Source: Pseudophaeobacter sp.
GTDB lineage: Bacteria > Pseudomonadota > Alphaproteobacteria > Rhodobacterales > Rhodobacteraceae
Length of the DNA stretch: 64,000 nucleotides
Direction of reading: 5' to 3'
NCBI GenBank assembly: GCA_027019165.1
Contig: JALUXC010000017.1
Location: 248,001 to 312,000, forward strand
Shown here one piece after another: positions 42,455 to 51,867 of the stretch (positions within the stretch are counted from its first letter, which is position 1; the number at the start of each line of letters is the position of its first letter). Position numbers and translations under genes: made by a program. The notes beneath the pieces are model-generated. The model had not been told where the DNA came from and searched no databases. It saw only the letters and a list, made by a program, of their open reading frames with translations.

Positions 42455-43315
42455 ATGAGTGAACCCGCAATTGCCATTCTTCCCTATGGTGACAAGCTTG
42501 ACCGAGGCTTGACATCACGCCCTCTGAGTGAGCTGCTATGGCCGCTTGGATGTCCGGCGCACCTGACCGGAGGCGTGGTGGGGGATATGGCGCCCGACGA
42601 CCACCTGATTGTCTTTGCCAAGCGGGGCATGCACTTCCAGCTCAACTGGCATTGCCGGGCAAATGTGTCCCTGATGCTTATTGAGCCAAAGATCATGTCG
42701 GCGGCCCATCACCGTCTATTGCGTCTGACGCATCGGCGCTTTTTTCGCGTCTTCACCTATGATCCAGACCTTCTGGCGCGCTTGCCCAATGGTATTTTCC
42801 TTCCCTTCGGATCGACCTGGGTGCCCGGCTGGCAAGAGCTGACCCTTCAGAAGACAGAGGATTTGTCTCTGATCGCTTCGGCCAAACGCGACCATCCCGG
42901 CCACAAACTGCGCCATCAGGTGGTGGAATACCTCCAGCGCGAAGGCGTCCCCTCCAAAGTTCTGGGTAGGGGCTATGAGCCATTTGAAGCCAAATCGGAT
43001 GGTCTGGCGCCTTTTCGCTATTCCGTTGTGATCGAAAACGTCCAGGAGCCGAATTATTTCACTGAAAAACTCATTGATGCGATCCTTTGTGAGACCGTGC
43101 CGATCTACTGGGGCTGTTCCAATATCGAGGAATTCTTTGACCCTGAGGCGATGATCATCTGCAAGGATCGCGCCGATCTGGAGGCCGCAATTCGAAGTGT
43201 GAGCGTGCAGGACTACGAGCATCGCCTGCCTGTCTTGCGCCGCCAAAAAGACGCGGCCGCCCATTTTGGAAATCTGCTGGGGCGGGCCGCCACTGCGCTG
43301 AAAGAAAGCCTTTAG
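42455..43315 (+). CDS. GT10-like (alpha-1,3-fucosyltransferase fold) glycosyltransferase
   Basis: The 286-residue protein ends in the family GT10 signature: FRYSVVIENVQEPNYFTEKL followed by IDAILCETVPIYWGCSNIEEFF. These residues bind the GDP-sugar donor in fucosyltransferases; the donor here is not known. ATG 42455 is preferred to 42410 because the protein then starts SEPAIAILPYGDKL and AAAGG precedes it. It converges with another GT10-like gene 33 bases away and lies near an EPS-type regulator fused to sulfate activation. Confidence 0.8.
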   Translation: MSEPAIAILPYGDKLDRGLTSRPLSELLWPLGCPAHLTGGVVGDMAPDDHLIVFAKRGMHFQLNWHCRANVSLMLIEPKIMSAAHHRLLRLTHRRFFRVFTYDPDLLARLPNGIFLPFGSTWVPGWQELTLQKTEDLSLIASAKRDHPGHKLRHQVVEYLQREGVPSKVLGRGYEPFEAKSDGLAPFRYSVVIENVQEPNYFTEKLIDAILCETVPIYWGCSNIEEFFDPEAMIICKDRADLEAAIRSVSVQDYEHRLPVLRRQKDAAAHFGNLLGRAATALKESL

Positions 43316-43347
43316 AGGCAGAATATCTGGCGTCGGGGTGGGGGCAG

Positions 43348-44463
43348 TTAGTGTGGCCGTTCCGTTTTTGCCAACTTGCGCGCTCGGCGCTCAGACTTTT
43401 TGACTTCGTACCAGTCCCTCAGGCGTCGTGTCTTGAGCTCTGCCTCCGGCGCGAACAAGAGAATGGCATTGCGCAGCGCCCATTCCGGCAGACTGCCCCT
43501 GCAGCCTTCTTCGGGCCACAAAGACCGTTCAGACCAGATGTAACGCGGACGCGACGACCGGGGTTTTTCCGATCGTTTGGCAGCTTCCTGTGCAAGATTT
43601 GCCATTAGCACCATAATGTTCTCTTCTTCGAGGACGGTTTGTCGGGCAGAGGCGATGGCGGATTGTGCCGCTTCCCATCGGCCGTTCTGGATTTCCTCGA
43701 CCATGCGTTTGGCCTCGGCCACCGGATCGTCGAGGTTGATCAACTCAAAACTGCCTCTTGGAAAATAGTCGTCAACATTGCTGCAGCCGGCGTAGAATGG
43801 AAAAGACCAGCACAACCACGGGTCTGTCAGTTTTTCCGTCCAGACATGTGGCCCTTCACCATTCTCGACCGAAAGAGCGTATTTGTAGGGCAGGAGGGCA
43901 TCTGCCTTGTCCCCGATGGGTTTGAAGCCGCGGCCATAGATCTCGATATGTTCTGGGATCTGCTCAATCAGCGTGTCGACGAGGCGCATGCGTTTGCGGT
44001 GGTACTCGGTGTGCACCTTGTTTGATGTGACGATGGCGATCTTGTCTTGTTTGTTTTCCGGTATCGCCAGGACTTTGAACCAGTCATAACCGCGGTGCGC
44101 ATGGTTGCCTGAAAAATCGTAGCCCGCCCACCAGTACCAGCACACCGCCCGATGCCGTTTTTCCGCAGCAAGAGCCTTTTCCGTGGTGGTCAGAACCAGT
44201 CCGAACTGGTTCAGAAAGCGGCAGCTATATGGGTGAATGACATCCGGCTCTGCCGCGATGAATATCGTGCGCTCCCGGGGAACATGGGTCTTGATCGTGT
44301 AGGAGGCCCGGTTGAAGGAAATCAGGACATCGGTGTCATCCGGTACAGCCGTGCCGAAAGTGAAAGAGACATTTCGCATAAGCGGACTGTTGCCTGGGGA
44401 TTGCTTCAGAAAAGGTTGCCCCGTGGTGTCGGTGAAAACATGTGCCTTGATAGGGGCAACCAT
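43348..44463 (-). CDS. GT10-like glycosyltransferase with basic C-terminal tail
   Basis: This 371-residue protein has the same GT10 block in altered form: YKYALSVENGEGPHVWTEKLTDPWLCW followed by FPFYAGCSNVDDYFP. The N-terminal half contains PRERTIFIAAEPDVIHPY, typical of the acceptor domain. The last 90 residues are basic and variable (RRLRDWYEVKKSERRARKL). ATG 44463 sits 6 bases after GGAGG. It converges with the shorter GT10-like gene; both may decorate surface polysaccharide or lipopolysaccharide, by inference from the fold. Confidence 0.78.
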   Translation of the reverse strand: MVAPIKAHVFTDTTGQPFLKQSPGNSPLMRNVSFTFGTAVPDDTDVLISFNRASYTIKTHVPRERTIFIAAEPDVIHPYSCRFLNQFGLVLTTTEKALAAEKRHRAVCWYWWAGYDFSGNHAHRGYDWFKVLAIPENKQDKIAIVTSNKVHTEYHRKRMRLVDTLIEQIPEHIEIYGRGFKPIGDKADALLPYKYALSVENGEGPHVWTEKLTDPWLCWSFPFYAGCSNVDDYFPRGSFELINLDDPVAEAKRMVEEIQNGRWEAAQSAIASARQTVLEEENIMVLMANLAQEAAKRSEKPRSSRPRYIWSERSLWPEEGCRGSLPEWALRNAILLFAPEAELKTRRLRDWYEVKKSERRARKLAKTERPH

Positions 44464-44560
44464 GGTGCGCCTCCGAAAATCCAAACTGCCCAGCCGTACC
44501 TAATCCGAAACTCCCGATCACAAAAGATTGAAATGCTCCTTCTTGCGGCTCCAACGCAAT

Positions 44561-44582
44561 CGGCCCGCCAAATGGCGGGCCG
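44561..44582. terminator. 22-base hairpin downstream of the sulfate gene
   Basis: CGGCCCGCCA AA TGGCGGGCCG is a perfect inverted repeat with a 2-base centre, starting 28 bases beyond the stop of the HTH-sat-cysC gene (minus strand). There is no T run behind it, so termination would be weak or Rho-assisted. Confidence 0.45.
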
Positions 44583-44610
44583 ACAGGTGGTGTGAAGGTG
44601 GTGATCGGGA

Positions 44611-46689
44611 TCAGGCGCTGATCAGGCCCATGCTTTCCAGCTTGAGCAAAACCTGGTGTGCGCAGTTGTCGACTTCCACGTTTTCTGTTTCGACGCGCAG
44701 TTCCGGGTCTGCTGGAACATCATAGGGATCCGAGATGCCGGTGAACTCTTTGATCTTGCCTTCGCGCGCCAGTTTGTAGAGGCCCTTGCGGTCGCGGCGC
44801 TCACATTCTTCGATGGAGGTCGCAACGTGCACTTCGACAAAAGCGCCGAATTGTTCGATATCTTCACGCACGGCGCGGCGGGTGGTGGCGTATGGCGCAA
44901 TGGGGGCACAGATGGCAATCCCACCGTTCTTGGTGATCTCCGAGGCCACATAGCCGATGCGGCGGATGTTGAGGTCCCGGTGCTCTTTCGAGAAGCCCAG
45001 TTCGCTCGACAGGTTTTTCCGCACGATGTCACCATCCAGGAGCGTCACCGGACGACCGCCCATCTCCATCAGCTTGACCATCAGAGCGTTTGCAATGGTG
45101 GATTTGCCAGAGCCCGAAAAGCCGGTGAAGAAGACGGTAAAGCCCTGCTTACTGCGTGGCGGTTTGGTCTTGCGCAGCTCGGCCACAACCTCGGGGAAGG
45201 AGAACCATTCGGGGATCTCCAGACCTTCGGCCAGACGGCGGCGCAATTCTGTGCCCGAGATGTTGAGGATGGTCACATCGTCCTTGTCCGCGATCTCGTC
45301 GGCGGGTTCGTACTGGGCGCGTTCCTGAACGTATACCATGTGCTTGAAGTCGACCATTTCGCAGCCGATTTCGGACTGATGCGCACGGTAGAGCTCTTGT
45401 GCGTCATAGGGACCGTAGAAATCTTCGCCAGCCGAATTCTTGCCGGGGCCGGCATGGTCGCGGCCAACGATGAAGTGGGTGCAGCCGTGGTTGGCGCGGA
45501 TCAGCCCGTGCCAGACCGCTTCACGCGGGCCCGCCATGCGCATGGCCAGGTTCAGAAGGCTCATCGATGTAGTGGCCGCAGGATACTTGTCCAGAACCGC
45601 CTCATAGCAACGCACGCGGGTGAAGTGATCCACATCGCCCGGTTTGGTCATGCCGACAACTGGGTGGATCAAGAGGTTCGCCTGCGCTTCGCGCGCGGCG
45701 CGGAAGGTCAGCTCCTGGTGAGCGCGGTGCAGCGGGTTGCGGGTCTGAAAGGCGACAACCTTGCGCCAGCCCATCTTGCGGAAATAGGCGCGCAGCTCGT
45801 TCGGTGTGTCGCGACGGGCGCGGAAATCATAGTGGACCGGCTGCTGGATGCCTGTCACGGGGCCGCCAAGATAGATCTTGCCCGCAGTGTTATGCAGGTA
45901 GTTCACGGCCGGGTGGGCGTCGTCATCGGCGCCAAAGACCTTTTCGGCCTCGCGGGATTTGTTCGGCTCCCATTTGTCGGTCACGGTCATGGTTGCCAGA
46001 ATGACGCCTTCCTGATCGCGCAGGGCAATATCCTGACCCAGCTCAATGGTCTCGGCGAAACCTTCGGAAACGTCCAGCGTGATCGGCATTGGCCAAAGGG
46101 TGCCATCGACCAGGCGCATGTTTTCGACGACGCTGTCGTAATCCGCTTCGCTCAGAAACCCCTTCAGCGGGTTGAAGCCGCCGTTCATCAGGAGTTCCAG
46201 GTCGCAAATCTGGCGTGGGCTCAAGTCGTGGCTGGTGAGATCGGCAGCCTCAACCTTTAGTTTCTGAGCGCTGTCATAAGAGACGTAGAGCTCGGGGATC
46301 GGAGCGAGATTGTTTTGCATGAATTTGGTCCTGTGCTTGAATGGTTCGAGGCCGCTGGTCGTGCCGGTGAGCTCCGCATGCAGAGCGTCATACTCGGCAA
46401 ACTTGCGGATCAGGAAATTGTCTCTGAGGCGAATTTGTTCTGCCGCGCCACGTGTTGTGATCTCGTAGGCGTAACGCTGACGCCTATCCGGGCCGTCGCG
46501 TTCGGTGATTTTCACCAGGCCCTTGTCTGCTGCCGCTCTGAGGGCAGCGTTCAGGCGCCCAAGCGAGACGCCCAAAGCTTGAGCGATCGCACGCTGTGAG
46601 GCGTCCGGAGCAGCTTCAAGCTGGCGCAGCATCCGGAAAAGAAGGTCTTCTTCTTCCGGTGAGCTGGGGGCAGGGGTCGTGATTGGCAT
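44611..46689 (-). CDS. Winged-helix (EPS MarR-like)-ATP sulfurylase-APS kinase fusion
   Basis: The 692-residue open frame has three parts. Residues about 15-108 look like a MarR-type winged helix of the EPS-associated class (SQRAIAQALGVSLGRLNAAL, QRYAYEITTRGAAEQIRLRD, FLIRKFAEYDAL). Residues 124-510 are ATP sulfurylase (QTRNPLHRAH at 315-324, VGRDHAGPG at 408-416). Residues 515-692 are APS kinase with the P-loop GFSGSGKST (523-531). The enzyme makes APS, then PAPS, from sulfate and ATP. Methionine 124 (46320) follows AGGA at 8 bases and gives the usual 569-residue Sat-CysC form. So fusion, dual start or both are possible. ATG 46689 is the only start for the HTH part and has a poor ribosome site. 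Confidence 0.85.
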   Translation of the reverse strand: MPITTPAPSSPEEEDLLFRMLRQLEAAPDASQRAIAQALGVSLGRLNAALRAAADKGLVKITERDGPDRRQRYAYEITTRGAAEQIRLRDNFLIRKFAEYDALHAELTGTTSGLEPFKHRTKFMQNNLAPIPELYVSYDSAQKLKVEAADLTSHDLSPRQICDLELLMNGGFNPLKGFLSEADYDSVVENMRLVDGTLWPMPITLDVSEGFAETIELGQDIALRDQEGVILATMTVTDKWEPNKSREAEKVFGADDDAHPAVNYLHNTAGKIYLGGPVTGIQQPVHYDFRARRDTPNELRAYFRKMGWRKVVAFQTRNPLHRAHQELTFRAAREAQANLLIHPVVGMTKPGDVDHFTRVRCYEAVLDKYPAATTSMSLLNLAMRMAGPREAVWHGLIRANHGCTHFIVGRDHAGPGKNSAGEDFYGPYDAQELYRAHQSEIGCEMVDFKHMVYVQERAQYEPADEIADKDDVTILNISGTELRRRLAEGLEIPEWFSFPEVVAELRKTKPPRSKQGFTVFFTGFSGSGKSTIANALMVKLMEMGGRPVTLLDGDIVRKNLSSELGFSKEHRDLNIRRIGYVASEITKNGGIAICAPIAPYATTRRAVREDIEQFGAFVEVHVATSIEECERRDRKGLYKLAREGKIKEFTGISDPYDVPADPELRVETENVEVDNCAHQVLLKLESMGLISA

Positions 46690-46705
46690 TGGCGACTCAA
46701 AGTAT

Positions 46706-46733
46706 GTTCACGGGTGAACGCATCGCATATGCG
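46706..46733. promoter_or_regulatory. Tandem palindromes upstream of the HTH-sat-cysC gene
   Basis: GTTCACGGGTGAAC (46706-46719) is a perfect 6-2-6 inverted repeat, and CGCATATGCG (46724-46733) is a perfect 10-base palindrome 4 bases further upstream. They begin 17 bases before the start codon, where a repressor would block initiation. Autoregulation by the winged-helix domain is inferred. Confidence 0.55.
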
Positions 46734-46911
46734 CGTCCCGATTTGAAGCATTTAGTGAATCTGTTGGCGGATTAGGGCCGACTGTTTTACCAATATTCGC
46801 AGAATAGGAACACTGTGTCGCTGGAGTGGTCAAAGCCGGGACGCCGCCCTTGATCAGGCAGGTGAAAGGCCATCGGGAGCACACACGGGAGATCCGCAGC
46901 TCCGCTTGGGG

Positions 46912-46963
46912 CCTTGTCCGCCAGCACTTCCCTGCAAAAAGGAGGCTGTGTCGGCGGACAAGG
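46912..46963. repeat. 11-bp inverted repeat after trxB
   Basis: CCTTGTCCGCC (46912-46922) and GGCGGACAAGG (46953-46963) are perfect complements over a 30-base loop that contains AAAAAGGAGG. It begins 9 bases beyond the trxB stop on the minus strand. It lacks a T tract, so it may be an mRNA 3'-end stabiliser rather than a terminator. Confidence 0.45.
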
Positions 46964-46972
46964 GGGCGCAGG

Positions 46973-47953
<981 letters not shown>

Positions 47954-48056
47954 TCAGAAAAGGCATATAGCCGCAGAGTAGGGGCGCTTAAACCCCCGGC
48001 ATCGCCTTCATGACGGTGCCGTTATCTCGGGCAGCTTGATATATTGCACAGCAAAG

Positions 48057-48080
48057 AATATTTCGCCCGGGTGAAATATT
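48057..48080. promoter_or_regulatory. 24-base palindrome between trxB and lrp
   Basis: AATATTTCGCCCGGGTGAAATATT has 8-base perfect arms and a CCCGGG centre (22 of 24 positions symmetric). It lies 58 bases before the lrp start and is a good candidate operator for Lrp autoregulation. A partly similar TTGATATATTGC stretch is just upstream. Confidence 0.6.
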
Positions 48081-48137
48081 ATTGCGTGCCGCATCGGCGC
48101 TGATATAAGAAACGAAAAAACGACGGGAGCCTTCACG

Positions 48138-48638
48138 ATGGTCACTACACGCCTTGATCCGATTGATCGCAAGATTTTGTCGGAGCTGCAGGCCGATGGA
48201 CGCATGACCAATGTGGAGCTGGCGAAACGCGTTGGTATCTCGGCGCCACCGTGTTTGCGTCGCGTGCGCGCCTTGGAGGAAGCAGGTTTGATCCGGGGGT
48301 ACCATGCCGAGGTCAACAGCCGTGAGCTGGGCTTTGAGGTGCAGGTCTTTGCCATGGTTGGGCTTGAAAGCCAGGCCGAAGCAGAATTGAGCGCTTTTGA
48401 GGAAAAATGCCGCAGCTGGCCTTTGGTTCGGGAGTGCCACATGTTGAACGGCGAGGTGGACTTCATCCTGAAGTGTGTCTCTCCTGACCTCAGTACCTTC
48501 CAGAGTTTTCTGACTGGAGAGTTGCTCACCACGCCCAATGTGGCCAGCGTCAAGACCTCACTCGTAATCCGGGGTGCAAAGGATGAACCGGGTGTGCCGT
48601 TTGATGTGCTGGAAGATCGTCTGGCCCGCGAGGCCTGA
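48138..48638 (+). CDS. Lrp/AsnC family transcriptional regulator
   Basis: The 166-residue protein has the Lrp fold: LDPIDRKILSELQADGRMT and NVELAKRVGISAPPCLRRVRAL form the helix-turn-helix; the RAM domain follows (VQVFAMVGLES, RECHMLNGEVDFILKC). It resembles the DecR/Lrp-like group more than the divergent family member at 2148, with which it shares only the general fold. CGGGAG lies 11 bases upstream of ATG 48138. It may act locally on trxB or as a global regulator. Confidence 0.88.
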   Translation: MVTTRLDPIDRKILSELQADGRMTNVELAKRVGISAPPCLRRVRALEEAGLIRGYHAEVNSRELGFEVQVFAMVGLESQAEAELSAFEEKCRSWPLVRECHMLNGEVDFILKCVSPDLSTFQSFLTGELLTTPNVASVKTSLVIRGAKDEPGVPFDVLEDRLAREA

Positions 48639-48688
48639 TGTCTGCTCCCGCGGGGCTGCACGCGATACCAGGCCCGCAGAGCCGTTCG

Positions 48689-49447
48689 TCAGAATTCAGC
48701 GCGCTCAAAGGCCAGTGGGCCGAAATCTGAAATGCTGTCCGCATGGCTGAACATGTTCAGGAACAGCGTCTTGATCGGATAGCTCACCAGATTCAAGGCA
48801 GCGGGACCGGGGTGATAGCTTTCGAACTCAAGGCCGCCAACGTGTATCACGGCATGTTCCGGCAGGCAGAGGTGATAGAGTTCAATGGCGGTCGGTGGGG
48901 CGGTTTCAAAAATGTTCATTCCATCCTGAAACGCTTGAACCGGTGTCAGCAATTTGTTGTCCTGGGCGGACGCGCGCATGTGTGGTGGCGTGCATAGCAA
49001 TCGCGCTGCTGGACCTGCGACGACGCATGACGTTGGCTTTTGCATGCCAAAACTGTCGGCCATGAAGCTTGTCAGCGGATGTCTTTGGCCTTTGAAATCA
49101 GCCCGCGCAGGGACGAGGCTTGTAGAGCCTTTCCACAAAAGGGGCTGGTAGCCGCCGCCGAGAGTGGCGATCTTGTCACCAGGCCAAAGGTCCTCGATGG
49201 CCACCGGCCCTTCATCGGTCTGAACCAGTGAGCCACGCGTGAAAGCGCAGAAAGCATCTTCAAAAAGCGGCAGCGCAGGCGCAATGTGGCGCGTTTCAGC
49301 CGTGCTGCCATTGGACAAAAGCGTGCTTACCTCAAACCTGCGCAGCTGCGGTTTGGTCGTCATGCGCAGCGCAGCCGGATCCTGAAGAAGGGCAGACGCT
49401 TCCGCAGCTGTAGCTGCAGCGTGTTGTAGCGATTGTGGCGTATTCAC
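48689..49447 (-). CDS. Hint-domain protein
   Basis: The 252-residue protein carries a complete Hint_2 domain: FEDAFCAFTRGSLVQTDEGPV near residue 62 (with the start-type cysteine), ALPLFEDAF before it, IEDLWPGDKIATLGGG, and a C-terminal YHLCLPEHAVIHVGGLEFESYHPG. Hint domains can self-cleave; here the protein has no other recognisable domain. No signal peptide is evident at the N-terminus (MNTPQSLQHAAATAAEAS). It lies alone beside lrp. Confidence 0.83.
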   Translation of the reverse strand: MNTPQSLQHAAATAAEASALLQDPAALRMTTKPQLRRFEVSTLLSNGSTAETRHIAPALPLFEDAFCAFTRGSLVQTDEGPVAIEDLWPGDKIATLGGGYQPLLWKGSTSLVPARADFKGQRHPLTSFMADSFGMQKPTSCVVAGPAARLLCTPPHMRASAQDNKLLTPVQAFQDGMNIFETAPPTAIELYHLCLPEHAVIHVGGLEFESYHPGPAALNLVSYPIKTLFLNMFSHADSISDFGPLAFERAEF

Positions 49448-49699
49448 GACTTCAGGCCTTTCTCACTTCGTACCGCGCCCCGAACTCAGCACCCCACTAG
49501 GCAAGCGCCATTGGCAGGCCGTGCGTTCGGATGGATCAGGCGCGACAAGCTTTCGTTGCGCTCCCCTCGTGCAAGTGAACAGTCTTTCCTAAAGAAAACC
49601 CTACAAGGAAAGAAAAAGGCCACAAAAACACAAGTCCGGCGGTTTCGGTTTGCCGGGAAAATTTCGGAGGCTTATCGGTTCGCCGTATCCGTGCTTGTC

Positions 49700-49843
49700 C
49701 TAGGCGGACCTGAGCATGCGGACCGACAGTTTTCGGGCGCGAATGGACGCGACGCGGATTGAGCCTCTGTGCCAAGGCAATGTGCATTTCTCGCTTTTGG
49801 CAGTTGCCACAATTGATGCGATAAACCGGGTTCTGGCTTTCAT
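49700..49843 (-). CDS. Conserved-looking 47-residue protein
   Basis: A 48-codon frame from ATG 49843 to TAG 49700 sits behind AGGAG with 6-base spacing. It encodes MKARTRFIASIVATAKSEK followed by CTLPWHRGSIRVASIRARK and a short tail. The PWxRG pattern followed by arginine-rich residues is, to my recollection, found in a family of small Rhodobacteraceae proteins. Basic, probably nucleic acid or ribosome-associated (inference). Nothing else fills the 600-base gap around it. Confidence 0.6.
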   Translation of the reverse strand: MKARTRFIASIVATAKSEKCTLPWHRGSIRVASIRARKLSVRMLRSA

Positions 49844-50047
49844 TTGGTGCTCCTGCCGCCTCCATTCTGGATCGTCTCGGTGGGATCGATTTATTGGTAA
49901 TCAATGCGACGCGAATAAGGCGCGGGCATGGAAAAGCACCGGCAGGGTACTAGGACGCCGCCACAATTGAGTGTTTCAAACAGAAAATCCTGGCGCCAGT
50001 TGAGCCAATCGTCCCTTCGCGCGCCCGTAAGACGGCTTGGGCCTCAG

Positions 50048-50803
50048 CTACAGGCGAATGCAGGAAATGAGCCTGCCGTAGTCGGCTTGGCGCTCATGGG
50101 TTGCCCGCCGGTAGGAATAAAAGCGTTCCGGATCGCTATAGGTGCAATGACGAGTCCATTCAGCCTCTCTTATGCCAGCACTGCGCAGTTTCTGTAGACC
50201 AAGTCCGGGCAGGTCAAACAGAAACCTGTCACCCTCACCATTGGTGAAGAAACGGGCATTCTCCGGGTTCTCGGCCATGAAGTCTTCAAAGAACTCGGGC
50301 CCAACCTCGTAGGCGCGCTGGGAAATTGTCGGCCCGATCACGGCTGTGATGCGGTCGCGTGATGCGCCAAGGTTCACCATGGTGTCGATTGTCGCTTCAA
50401 GTACCCCGTCCAAAGCGCCCCGCCACCCGGCATGCGCAGCGCCGATCACGCCGGCCGCAGGGTCGGCCAAAAGCACTGGCTGGCAGTCGGCTGTCAGAAT
50501 CGACAGGGCAATGCCGGGAACGCGAGTGACCATGGCGTCGGCAGACACAGGGGTGTTGTGCGCCTCTTCGATCACGGCGACATCCGGCGAGTGGACCTGA
50601 TTGACCCGCGCCAAATGGTCCAGGGTTACCCCCATGGCATCTGCGACCCGTGCGCGATTCAACTCAACCGCCTCACGCTGGTCCGAAGAACCCAGACCGC
50701 AGTTCAGCCCCTCGAAGATACCCGATGAGGCGCCGCCGCGGCGCGTGAAGAACCCATGGCGCAGCGGAGACAGCAGGTCCGATGTGAGAATTTCCAGTGT
50801 CAT
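50048..50803 (-). CDS. pgeF: Peptidoglycan editing factor PgeF (YfiH/DUF152)
   Basis: The 251-residue protein matches the multicopper-like YfiH fold: NQVHSPDVAV, TADCQPVLL and HAGWRGALDGV supply the zinc ligands (His, Cys, His). PgeF removes wrongly incorporated residues from peptidoglycan precursors. It overlaps midA by four bases (ATGA at 50800-50803) and closes the lgt-midA-pgeF operon. Confidence 0.93.
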   Translation of the reverse strand: MTLEILTSDLLSPLRHGFFTRRGGASSGIFEGLNCGLGSSDQREAVELNRARVADAMGVTLDHLARVNQVHSPDVAVIEEAHNTPVSADAMVTRVPGIALSILTADCQPVLLADPAAGVIGAAHAGWRGALDGVLEATIDTMVNLGASRDRITAVIGPTISQRAYEVGPEFFEDFMAENPENARFFTNGEGDRFLFDLPGLGLQKLRSAGIREAEWTRHCTYSDPERFYSYRRATHERQADYGRLISCIRL

Positions 50804-51867
50804 GACTGCAGCCCCGGTGGAGGTGTTGCGGTGGCCGGAAAAAGACCCAGCACTTTGAACAGGTTTCCCATTTCCTCCGGGTGCGTCAACCGCCGATGTG
50901 CGGTGATGAGATTTTCCAGTGCAGCCCCCTGCAGCGGCGCGGCCAGAGCGCGGGCGCGATCCGTGATTCCAAGGCGTTCAAGGAAGACGCCCTGAGGAGT
51001 GAGGCGCGAAAAGGCGCACCCCGCAGTTTGTGCCGCGCCACACAGGGCTTCGAAATCCACATGTGTGGTCAGATCGGCCATGCCCGGTGCGTCCAGCGGG
51101 TCAGAAGGGGCGTGATAGCGCAGGGCTTGCAATGTGTCTCCCAAAGAACGCCAGTCGCCATAGTCGATGATCAGCGCCGCGCCGCCGTGGGCGGTGATCC
51201 GCTCTGCGAGGGCGGTGGTGATTGGAGCCGCAGCCTCGCAGATTTCGATCAGGTCGCCATCGCGGGTGTCCTCAACCCGGTGAGCGAGCGCAGTCTGCTG
51301 CGCAATCGGACCCAGCCCAAAGGACAATGCCCCATCCGAAAACCCGACGCGTTTTTCCCGCCAGCCAGAACCGTCGCGCAAAAACTGGCGCACGGGCAGG
51401 GCATCAAAGAACTCGTTCGCCACCACGAACAAAGGCTGCTGTGGCAGGGCTTCGATGCTGTCGTGCCATTCCGGGGAGTGGCCCTGCAGCGCTTCGGCCT
51501 GTGCTTTGCGCAAGGCGGGCGAGGCTTCGACCAGATGCAGGTCCATGGCCTTGTGAAAGCCGGGAACGGCGCGGGTGGCGCGCAGAAAATCCGCCATCAA
51601 AGTGCCCCGACCTGGGCCAAGTTCGGCAAGCGTGAAAGGCGCTGGAGACCCCTGATCCATCCATGCCTGGGCAAGGCACAGGCCGAGCAGTTCGCCGAAC
51701 ATCTGGCTGATTTCGGGCGCGGTGGTGAAATCCCCGGCTGCGCCGATGGGAGAGCGGGTGGTATAATAGCCGTACTTCGGGTTTAGCAGGCACTCGGCCA
51801 TATAGTCCGCAAGGCTGAGCGGTCCGTCGATGTCGATCCGGGCGATGAGGTGGTCCAGCAGGCTCAT
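50800..51867 (-). CDS. MidA/NDUFAF7-type SAM-dependent methyltransferase
   Basis: The 355-residue protein has the COG1565 pattern: [40 protein letters not shown], motif [18 protein letters not shown], and [16 protein letters not shown]7 in mitochondria methylates complex I; bacterial members are inferred to act similarly. The start at 51867 overlaps the lgt stop by four bases; an extended frame to 52128 lies inside lgt. Confidence 0.9.
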   Translation of the reverse strand: MSLLDHLIARIDIDGPLSLADYMAECLLNPKYGYYTTRSPIGAAGDFTTAPEISQMFGELLGLCLAQAWMDQGSPAPFTLAELGPGRGTLMADFLRATRAVPGFHKAMDLHLVEASPALRKAQAEALQGHSPEWHDSIEALPQQPLFVVANEFFDALPVRQFLRDGSGWREKRVGFSDGALSFGLGPIAQQTALAHRVEDTRDGDLIEICEAAAPITTALAERITAHGGAALIIDYGDWRSLGDTLQALRYHAPSDPLDAPGMADLTTHVDFEALCGAAQTAGCAFSRLTPQGVFLERLGITDRARALAAPLQGAALENLITAHRRLTHPEEMGNLFKVLGLFPATATPPPGLQS

